Assembly: GCA_017998095.1 (NCBI GenBank)
Contig: JAGODU010000195.1
Location: 1 to 7,182 of the forward strand
DNA length: 7,182 bases
Direction: 5' to 3'
DNA from: Prolixibacteraceae bacterium
Lineage (GTDB): Bacteria; Bacteroidota; Bacteroidia; Bacteroidales; Prolixibacteraceae
Part shown: positions 1 to 5,363 of the stretch, one piece after another
Position numbering within the stretch: the stretch's first letter is position 1
How the letters are laid out: every line of letters starts with the position of its first letter
Program-made: the position numbers and the translations under genes
The notes under the pieces: generated by a model
The model's input: only the letters and a program-made list of their open reading frames with translations
The model's database searches: none
Told to the model about the DNA's origin: nothing

Positions 1-2
1 GT

Positions 3-185
3 TATGCTTTGAATAGTACAAGTAATGAAGAAAACATAATTCCTTATTATATTGCTTTGCTTGAGTGGGTTTTACCTATTGTTTGTTATTGGGGAGCACC
101 ATTACAGCATAAAAGAATTTCAATGATTATAGCAGGAGTTATTTGCAGTAAATTGACGAATATGAATAGTTTGTCGGGGTTATAG
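3..185 (+). CDS. C-terminal fragment of an unrecognised protein (partial, runs off left edge)
   Basis: An open frame entering from the left edge gives 60 residues ending in a TAG stop at 183-185. The other two plus frames are closed by stops within the first 15 bases. The fragment begins YALNSTSNEEN and continues with a hydrophobic stretch (PYYIALLEWVLPIVCYWG, about residues 14-31), then QHKRIS and a second hydrophobic run (MIIAGVIC). No family motif is recognisable, and the piece is too short to assign a function. It converges on the TonB-dependent receptor gene with a 158-nt gap between the two stops. It may be the end of a membrane protein or of an unrelated enzyme. It could also be a chance open frame, since only 183 bases are visible. 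Confidence 0.4.
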   Translation, partial: YALNSTSNEENIIPYYIALLEWVLPIVCYWGAPLQHKRISMIIAGVICSKLTNMNSLSGL

Positions 186-258
186 AAAACCAACTTCATA
201 CTTTTAGTTTTTCGTTCAAAATATAATTCTTTTACCTACCAGTTTCGAAGCAACTTGA

Positions 259-317
259 CACCAAATTACCACCAAATACCATAAAAAAGTTTGTATATGG
301 TGTTTGGTGGTATGGTG
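259..317. terminator. Long imperfect inverted repeat between convergent genes; candidate bidirectional terminator
   Basis: The arms 267-283 (TACCACCAAATACCATA) and 296-312 (TATGGTGTTTGGTGGTA) pair over 17 positions with one mismatch that becomes a G-U pair on one strand. The loop is 12 nt. An outer 5-bp helix (CACCA at 259-263 with TGGTG at 313-317) extends the stem past a 3-nt bulge. It lies in the gap between the stop of the partial plus-strand gene (185) and the stop of the receptor gene (344), where a shared terminator would be expected. Neither side has a clear run of Ts after the stem, so it is not a canonical intrinsic terminator. It may instead be an RNA 3'-end stabiliser or a small mobile repeat. 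The rest of 186-343 shows nothing recognisable. Confidence 0.5.
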
Positions 318-343
318 CAGGCTTATTGCTACGAATTAGGTAT

Positions 344-2788
344 TTAAAATTTAAAGTTTACACCTAAAAGAAAATTAATACCGGCCTGAGGGAAGAAACC
401 ATCCATTGCATAACGCTCTCCTCCAAAGATATATGAGTAGACCCATGCATTAGTTTCGTACTCCTCGTTAAGAATATTATTTATAAGCAGGTGTAATTCA
501 ATTTGATCGGCAAACTTTGGAGAAATATTATAACTGATTTTAACGTTATTTACAAAATATGCATCTAAAGATCTTAGATCACTTGAACTATTATCTATGT
601 ATTGCTTTCCTACATAATTTGAAATGAGGCTTAATTTTAAATTTGGTACTGGTAAATAATTTATAACACTGCTGGCAATAATTTCAGGAGAGAAAGCTAT
701 GTTGGTTGTTCCTATTTCAAAAGCCTTTTGTCCTCCATTGTCCCAATCATCAACAAATTCAGTGAAGTTTAAGATTTTGCTTTTACTTAATGTGGCGTTT
801 ATATTCCACTCAAGAGATTTGAATAATTTAATGCCTGTGCTTATTTCAATCCCAGATCTGTAGCTATTCTTTACATTAGTCATTATTGCAGAACCAACAT
901 CATTGATCTCACCAGTAAGAACAAGTTGATTGTCATAAATCATTAAATATAAATTTGCACCTGCAAAAAATAAGTCGGAGTTATAGAAATAACCTAATTC
1001 AAAATCATTTAATGACTCAAAAACCGGTGCTTTTCCATTAGGATCAGCATCAGTGAAGTTGCTGCGATTAGGTTCACGGTGTCCGAGAGACCAGGAAAGG
1101 TAAGCCTTGGATTTTTTATCCGGTTGATAGAATACCCCAAGCTTTGGATTTAAAAAGTCAAATAAATGTTCTTGTCCCAGATCTCTTAAATCATCGTCCT
1201 TGCCTTCAATAGAATGGATAATATTTCTGTACTGAACATCAGCATACATATTGATTTTATCATTCAGGTTATAGTTATATTTTAAGAAAATATTGAAGTC
1301 AGTTTTGATACCTTTATTCCTGTACCATTCATATCCCTTATCAAAATTTGAAGAAACAGAAGCCCAGATAACATTACCAAAATGATTACCAATATATTCA
1401 TTCCAGCCTGTTCCAAGAATAATATCTGAATTGCCTTTTTTAAAGTTAAAAGAAAACGTTCCTCCAAAAAAGTCATTGTCAAGCCATTTTTGCCTTATTA
1501 AATCAGAGTTTGAAATTGTGTCGCTTCCAATAACAGGGTATGGGATTCCGTAGTCGCTGAAGTCTTCGTCCTTTTCTAATTGTTCATAATAACCTTTCCC
1601 CTTAGTGTAATGTAGTGCGGCATTGATATTAATATAATTTCCAAATCGATGACTGAAAAGCAGTTGGAAATGATCCTGCTGGTAATTGTCAGTTTGATTT
1701 TCGTAAGTGTAGAGGTTGTAAGTTCTGGAATTTGATGAAATCATATTTTGAGTTTCTTCTGCAGAATAGAGCCAATGATCTTCATATCTTTTCATGCCTT
1801 CCAGATCATCCTTCAATCTTACAGAAGGAACACCGTTCCAGGCTTGGTATGTTTTTTCTTTTCCTGAAAAAATGTTGAATTTCAAAATAGAATTATCGGA
1901 ATAGTATGCTGAAGAAATGAAAAAGGATTTAAGATCACTTTCAGCCCTGTCGATAAAACCATCGGAGGATATTTTAGAAAGCCGGGCATCGAAGCTAAAA
2001 TGGCCATTTATTAATCCTGAACCAATGCTTATAGTATTTTTGAGAGTATTGAATGATCCATAAGAGCCTGAATATTCAGCATATCCATTTTTTTTAAGAG
2101 AACCGGTTTGCAGGTTTATAGTAGCGCCAAAAGCTGCAGCACCGTGTGTAGAAGTACCAACACCTCTTTGTATTTCAATACTTTCTATTGATGAAGAAAA
2201 ATCAGGTAGATCGACCCAATAGACGTCATGGGATTCAGCTTCATTAAAAGGGATTCCATTTATTGACACATTAATGCGATTAGCATCTGTGCCCCGAATC
2301 CTGAAACCGGTATATCCAATTCCGGCACCTCCGTCCGATGTACTTACGAAAGAGGGTGTAGTATTTAAAATATAAGGCAAATCTTGTCCAAGATTCTTTT
2401 CATTAATCTGAGGCTTTAATATTTCAGTTGTAGCTACTGGAGTTTTATCTCCGGCACGAGTCGAATAGACAAATACTTCTTCAGTGATTAAGTTGGATTT
2501 AGATAATTCAGCTTCAATTTCAACATCATTTATAAGTTGAATGATTTTAATAAAAGGTTGGTGCCCTATAAATGAAGCTTTTAATGTGTATGTGCCTTTC
2601 TTAAGACCTGTAATTTCAAATTTTCCATTAGTATCTGAAACAGTACCAATAGTAGTTCCATCAATTGTTATGCTTGCTCCCGGCAGGATTTCCTTGTCGG
2701 AATCAATAACAACACCTCTGATTTTAATTTGAGCCAAAGTAATATTGGCAAAAACCAGAATTAATAAAGTAGTTAAAGAAAATCTCAT
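344..2788 (-). CDS. TonB-dependent outer-membrane receptor, TPP-riboswitch controlled; probable thiamine(-precursor) importer
   Basis: This 814-residue protein is a complete TonB-dependent transporter: a gated outer-membrane beta-barrel that imports a ligand using energy from TonB-ExbB-ExbD. It has a signal peptide (residues 1 to about 20, MRFSLTTLLILVFANITLAQ). A CarboxypepD_reg-like domain follows (about 22-95; GVVIDSD, LPGASITIDGT, TVSDTNGKFEITGLKKGTY). Then come a TonB-box-like segment (about 102-111, TEEVFVYSTR), a plug (about 115-228; FRIRGTDANRINVSINGIP, SIESIEIQRGVGTSTHGAAAFG) and a barrel of about 585 residues ending in the C-terminal Phe typical of BAM substrates. There is no STN signalling domain. 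The substrate is inferred from the TPP riboswitch in its leader: thi-box-regulated receptors of Bacteroidetes are predicted thiamine transporters. No pnuT or thiamine kinase gene adjoins it. The barrel alone does not reveal the ligand; the family call is firm. Confidence 0.93.
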   Translation of the reverse strand: MRFSLTTLLILVFANITLAQIKIRGVVIDSDKEILPGASITIDGTTIGTVSDTNGKFEITGLKKGTYTLKASFIGHQPFIKIIQLINDVEIEAELSKSNLITEEVFVYSTRAGDKTPVATTEILKPQINEKNLGQDLPYILNTTPSFVSTSDGGAGIGYTGFRIRGTDANRINVSINGIPFNEAESHDVYWVDLPDFSSSIESIEIQRGVGTSTHGAAAFGATINLQTGSLKKNGYAEYSGSYGSFNTLKNTISIGSGLINGHFSFDARLSKISSDGFIDRAESDLKSFFISSAYYSDNSILKFNIFSGKEKTYQAWNGVPSVRLKDDLEGMKRYEDHWLYSAEETQNMISSNSRTYNLYTYENQTDNYQQDHFQLLFSHRFGNYININAALHYTKGKGYYEQLEKDEDFSDYGIPYPVIGSDTISNSDLIRQKWLDNDFFGGTFSFNFKKGNSDIILGTGWNEYIGNHFGNVIWASVSSNFDKGYEWYRNKGIKTDFNIFLKYNYNLNDKINMYADVQYRNIIHSIEGKDDDLRDLGQEHLFDFLNPKLGVFYQPDKKSKAYLSWSLGHREPNRSNFTDADPNGKAPVFESLNDFELGYFYNSDLFFAGANLYLMIYDNQLVLTGEINDVGSAIMTNVKNSYRSGIEISTGIKLFKSLEWNINATLSKSKILNFTEFVDDWDNGGQKAFEIGTTNIAFSPEIIASSVINYLPVPNLKLSLISNYVGKQYIDNSSSDLRSLDAYFVNNVKISYNISPKFADQIELHLLINNILNEEYETNAWVYSYIFGGERYAMDGFFPQAGINFLLGVNFKF

Positions 2789-2842
2789 TTTAAATTTTTT
2801 ATGGTTAAACTATTAACCAATGAGGCAGGAATTACTCCTGAT
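2789..2842 (-). promoter_or_regulatory. Expression platform of the TPP riboswitch: two short hairpins and an A-rich start region
   Basis: Between the aptamer and the receptor ATG, the transcript has a 5-bp hairpin (CAGGA, loop GUAAU, UCCUG; 2840-2826). A 7-bp hairpin follows (UGGUUAA, loop UAGU, UUAACCA; 2819-2802), then an A/U-rich stretch leads into the ATG at 2788. Neither hairpin is followed by a U-run, so there is no intrinsic terminator here. Control of translation initiation fits better, because the second hairpin ends about 13 nt before the start codon. Its 3' arm UUAACC could also pair with GGUUAG in the aptamer P5 loop, a possible switch. This mechanism is inferred from base pairing only. 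Confidence 0.5.
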
Positions 2843-2922
2843 ACACCTTCCCTTCGCCGGTACTAACCGGAGCAGGTTCAGAGGGTATGATCTCAGCCGT
2901 TTTTAAGGCACCCCATTGTGTG
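2843..2922 (-). ncRNA. TPP riboswitch aptamer (THI element)
   Basis: Reading the minus strand, the conserved blocks of the thiamine pyrophosphate aptamer appear in order. They are GGGGTGCC (2914-2907), GGCTGAGAT (2898-2890) followed closely by ACCC (2886-2883), GAACCTG (2879-2873), the P5 hairpin CCGG-TTAGTA-CCGG (2870-2857), and GGGAAGG (2852-2846). P1 can close by ACAC (2921-2918) with GTGT (2846-2843). P3 is very short (GCC/GGC around UUAAAAAC). CTGAGA and the P4/P5 region (ACCTG...CCGGTTAGTACCGG) are the pyrimidine- and pyrophosphate-sensing parts, and both are intact. The aptamer sits 54 nt before the start of the receptor gene, on the same strand. TPP binding is expected to lower receptor expression. 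Confidence 0.96.
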
Positions 2923-2932
2923 AAAACTTTGG

Positions 2933-2963
2933 CAAAATAAAATATTAATTTCCTTATAACAAA
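2933..2963 (-). promoter_or_regulatory. Probable Bacteroidetes-type promoter for the riboswitch-receptor transcript
   Basis: On the minus strand a TTTG (2963-2960) is followed after exactly 19 nt by TTATTTTG (2940-2933). This matches the Bacteroidetes -7 consensus TAnnTTTG at all fixed positions but one. The spacing is the one expected for the -33/-7 pair. The predicted start lies near 2926-2929, only a few nucleotides before the aptamer 5' strand. It is in the 65-nt gap after the membrane-protein stop at 2988, so the receptor can be transcribed independently of the sigma-factor gene pair. Confidence 0.6.
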
Positions 2964-2987
2964 AAGAAATAAGAAAGACTAAAAAGA

Positions 2988-3695
2988 TCAGATATGATTT
3001 TGAGTGTCTTCCAATTCTTTTAATGTAGCTTTTAACTGATTAAGATATCTGCCATACAAGCGTTTAAAGAAAAGGTTGAATAAAAAGTAATAGACTGTAA
3101 TAAATAATCCCAGGGTAAAGAGAAAGCCAAAAATTATAATTATCCAACCAATTGAGTTTAGTTTTCGAAAATCTATTCCGGTTTGTTCAACCTGATAATT
3201 ATATTCCATAAAGAATCCTGAGCTGAAAGAAGCAATCACATATATTATAATGATAATAAGAACTATATAAAACATTACTTTATAGGTATCGAGAATCTTT
3301 ATTAATTTTATTATTCTGGTTTTCAAATCGCAGGTTTCAAATTTTGATTTTACACTTTTGTTGTATCGTATCCATAATAAAATAAGAGCAGCAAAAATTA
3401 GTACATAAGTGGAAACCTCTATCATATAAGTCCAAAACAGAAATTTGTCAGTCAGATATGGTTTGTCAAGATAATTGTCAAATATTGGAGTCAAAACTAA
3501 CTCAATTGTGAAACCTAAAACTACCCAGGCAAGTATAATGAACATACCGATACGAATATTTCTTCCGATTTTTTCAGAAATATCCATAGTTCTTTTACCG
3601 ATTAATTTTTGAATATCAGTTTCGTTTACTTGCAGCTTCTTTTCATTATCAGAAGATATTTTGTTCCATGCAGACTTCAAATCATCTAATTCCAT
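2988..3695 (-). CDS. Four-helix membrane protein paired with ECF sigma factor; putative anti-sigma factor
   Basis: This 235-residue protein has a soluble N-terminus of about 45 residues opening MELDDLKSAWNKI. Four predicted transmembrane helices follow (about 48-70, 86-109, 139-160 and 182-209), and the last 25 residues form a charged, helical tail. The acidic start with LKSAWNKI is a pattern seen in small membrane proteins encoded just after ECF sigma factors in Bacteroidetes. I infer that the N-terminal segment holds the sigma factor at the membrane. No zinc-binding anti-sigma (HxxxCxxC) motif and no FecR domain is present. The start ATG shares one base with the sigma factor stop (TAATG, 3697-3693), implying translational coupling and matched amounts. 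The signal it senses cannot be read from the sequence. The anti-sigma role is inferred from context; the membrane topology is more certain. Confidence 0.75.
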   Translation of the reverse strand: MELDDLKSAWNKISSDNEKKLQVNETDIQKLIGKRTMDISEKIGRNIRIGMFIILAWVVLGFTIELVLTPIFDNYLDKPYLTDKFLFWTYMIEVSTYVLIFAALILLWIRYNKSVKSKFETCDLKTRIIKLIKILDTYKVMFYIVLIIIIIYVIASFSSGFFMEYNYQVEQTGIDFRKLNSIGWIIIIFGFLFTLGLFITVYYFLFNLFFKRLYGRYLNQLKATLKELEDTQNHI

Positions 3696-4180
3696 TATTC
3701 TTCCTCCATGAGTTTTTTAAGTTTCAATTTAATACGGTTCATTTTTACACGAACGTAATTTTGAGTAATCCCAATAATCTCAGCTATTTCTTCATACTTT
3801 CTATCTTCGAGATATAAAAGGACAATTGACTTTTCAATTCCGGTTAACTTCTCAATAGCTTTATGCAGAACCTTAATCTGTTCTTCGAACGTGTCATCGT
3901 AATGGTCGTCAGCAATCTGGAGAAAGTTTTTATCGATCTTTTTGTTATCGGGACGGCGTTTATTTTTTTTGAAATGAGTTATTGCAGTATTTAATGATAC
4001 GCGATACATCCAGGTCGAAACCTTTGATTCATTTCTGAAAGATGGGTATGAACGCCAAAGCTGAGTGACTATTTCCTGGAAAAGATCTTCCCGATCTTCA
4101 GTGTTGTCACAATAAACTCCGCAAACTTTATGGATTATCCCCTGATTGCTTATTACGATATTTAAAAATGCATCTTTCAC
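3695..4180 (-). CDS. RNA polymerase ECF-type sigma-70 factor
   Basis: This 161-residue protein has the two-domain layout of ECF sigma factors. Sigma region 2 spans about residues 5-72, with DREDLFQEIVTQLWRSYPSF and STWMYRVSLNTAITHFKK, the segment that contacts core polymerase and the -10 element. A basic linker (KKNKRRPDNK) follows. Region 4 spans about 105-155, with ...KLTGIEKSIVLLYLEDRKYEEIAEIIG and a helix-turn-helix (about 127-150, NYVRVKMNRIKLKLKK) for the -35 region. The start must be the GTG at 4180-4178: an in-frame TGA lies one codon upstream, and the next in-frame ATG is residue 58. It starts 36 nt after the rluB-like stop on the same strand and is coupled to the downstream membrane protein, its likely anti-sigma partner. 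The regulon is unknown. The neighbouring receptor lacks the signalling domain of FecI/FecR systems, so it is not an obvious partner. Confidence 0.92.
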   Translation of the reverse strand: MKDAFLNIVISNQGIIHKVCGVYCDNTEDREDLFQEIVTQLWRSYPSFRNESKVSTWMYRVSLNTAITHFKKNKRRPDNKKIDKNFLQIADDHYDDTFEEQIKVLHKAIEKLTGIEKSIVLLYLEDRKYEEIAEIIGITQNYVRVKMNRIKLKLKKLMEEE

Positions 4181-4216
4181 TTTTCAGAAATATATGTCTT
4201 TACAAGTGATATTTAA

Positions 4217-5119
4217 TTACATTTTTGGGTGCATTTTTAACTGATTTATCTCTGATTGAGTCAAGAAACGCCATTTTCCTCGTGGAAGGTTCTTTTTTGT
4301 AAGGCCGGCATAGTATACTCTGTCAAGCTTTTCAACTTCATATCCAAGATGATTAAAAATTCTTCTTACTATTCTGTTTTTCCCTGAATGAATTTCAATA
4401 CCAACTTCTCTTTTGTCTTCTTCGTCGGGATAATTTATAGAATCAGCTGCAATTAATCCATCTTCAAGTTCAACTCCTTTGGCTATTTCCAGAAGATGAT
4501 TTTTAGTAAGAGGTTTATCCAGATATGCATGATATATTTTTTTTCTGCTGAAACTTGGATGCATAAGTTTCTTTGCTAAATCTCCATCATTAGTAAATAA
4601 GAGTAATCCGGTTGTTTCTTTGTCTAATCTTCCAACAGGATAAATTCTTTCAGTACAAGCTTTCTCAACCAGGTCCATGACAGTTTTTCTTTCCTGTGGG
4701 TCATCAGTTGTTGTTACAAATCCTTTAGGTTTGTTTAATAAAAGGTAAACTTTTCTTTCCGGATTTAATTGTTGGCCATTAAACCTTACATCATCATTGA
4801 GAGATACTTTTGTGCCTAATTCTGAAACAATTTTACCATTTACTGATACGCATCCTGAAGATATTAAAGTGTCAGCTTCTCTTCTGGAGCATACTCCTGA
4901 ATTTGACAGGAATCTGTTTAAACGGATTTTTTCATCAGGTTTGAATCCTTTTTTTATGACAGGTTTTTCAATAGAGTCTTTCTTAAAAGTTTTCTTTTCA
5001 GGTAAGTCTTTTTTAAAAACTTTCTTTTCATTTTTTTTAGGTTTATCAGTATTATCTTTTCTTGATTTCAAAGGCGTTTGCCGTTTTTCCTTACGTCCGT
5101 TTACTTTATTGTTTCTCAT
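4217..5119 (-). CDS. rluB: Ribosomal large-subunit pseudouridine synthase, RluB/RsuA family
   Basis: This 300-residue RsuA-family enzyme isomerises a uridine in rRNA to pseudouridine. Residues 1 to about 62 are a lysine-rich, low-complexity extension with loosely repeated KKxFKKD / EKK units. An S4 RNA-binding domain spans about 64-118 (RLNRFLSNSGVCSRREADTL, VSVNGK). The catalytic domain runs about 123-290, with the family signature PVGRLDKETTGLLLFTNDG; the catalytic Asp is D166. Downstream are HPSFSRKKIYHAYL and KNRIVRRIFNHLGYEVEKL, the latter matching the NRQVRRM block with Ile for Gln. The S4 domain and sequence type fit RluB (23S U2605 in E. coli) better than RluE; RsuA or RluF specificity cannot be excluded. 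It is first in the minus-strand run and is followed by the sigma factor gene after 36 nt, so co-transcription is possible. Confidence 0.9.
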   Translation of the reverse strand: MRNNKVNGRKEKRQTPLKSRKDNTDKPKKNEKKVFKKDLPEKKTFKKDSIEKPVIKKGFKPDEKIRLNRFLSNSGVCSRREADTLISSGCVSVNGKIVSELGTKVSLNDDVRFNGQQLNPERKVYLLLNKPKGFVTTTDDPQERKTVMDLVEKACTERIYPVGRLDKETTGLLLFTNDGDLAKKLMHPSFSRKKIYHAYLDKPLTKNHLLEIAKGVELEDGLIAADSINYPDEEDKREVGIEIHSGKNRIVRRIFNHLGYEVEKLDRVYYAGLTKKNLPRGKWRFLTQSEINQLKMHPKM

Positions 5120-5363
5120 TGTATTATATAAATTTCAGCAAATTTCGCATTTTTTTTCAAGAATGATTAATAAGTAATTAAAAGATAAGAAAATAAAGCA
5201 ATCAGTTATTAAAGTATTAATAAAAGATGTTGCATTATGTTTATTTCAACTTTTAGTTTGTTGGTTATGTTATTATATTTGAATTGATTTTTAATTTCAG
5301 AAAAAAGCCTTTTGTGATTCGGAAATAGTGTTGTATGAGATTGGATATAAGAATATTATTAAA
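5120..5363. other. Divergent intergenic region between rluB-like and EEP genes
   Basis: This A/T-rich gap of 244 nt separates two divergent starts and must hold promoters for both. The plus-strand one is listed separately. On the minus strand, TATCTTTT (5187-5180) matches seven of eight positions of TAnnTTTG and could serve the rluB-like gene, but it lacks a well-spaced TTTG. No RNA gene, repeat or additional convincing open frame is seen. Confidence 0.5.
5257..5281 (+). promoter_or_regulatory. Candidate Bacteroidetes promoter for the EEP gene
   Basis: TATATTTG at 5274-5281 is an exact match to the -7 consensus TAnnTTTG. A TTTG lies upstream at 5257-5260, but with only 13 nt between them, shorter than the usual 19 or so, so the -33 element is doubtful. 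A start near 5288 would give a leader of about 75 nt to the ATG at 5364. Confidence 0.4.

Noticed and set aside
267..312. Inverted repeat as the terminal repeats of an insertion sequence
   Set aside because: The arms are only 12 nt apart and enclose no gene, and no target duplication or transposase motif is visible nearby.
2541..2732. Plus-strand 63-codon open frame opposite the start of the receptor gene
   Set aside because: It is antisense to the CarboxypepD_reg-like domain, has no start context and no family resemblance. The same applies to the short frames at 1282-1482 (minus) and 5676-5999 (minus).
2785..2820. A 12-codon leader frame from TTG at 2820 whose TGA overlaps the receptor ATG as ATGA
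   Set aside because: It needs a TTG start. The only AGGAG nearby is 14 nt away and inside a hairpin, and Shine-Dalgarno motifs are not used elsewhere in the window. Probably chance.
2988..3040. Terminator after the membrane protein gene
   Set aside because: T-rich stretches follow the stop on the minus strand, but no stem precedes them, so read-through into the riboswitch leader cannot be excluded.
344..4180. Reading of sigma factor, membrane protein and TonB receptor as a FecI-FecR-FecA type cell-surface signalling system
   Set aside because: The membrane protein has four helices and no FecR domain, the receptor lacks the N-terminal STN signalling domain, and the receptor has its own promoter and TPP riboswitch.
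4797..5177. Plus-strand open frame of 126 codons opposite the rluB-like gene
   Set aside because: It is a shadow of the lysine-rich minus-strand coding sequence (AAA/AAG read as TTT/CTT), giving a Phe- and Leu-rich product without family motifs.
5328..5363. Extension of the EEP protein by 12 residues from a GTG start
   Set aside because: The extra residues would precede the basic lead of the first membrane helix, whereas the ATG at 5364 gives a typical family N-terminus. GTG use cannot be fully excluded.
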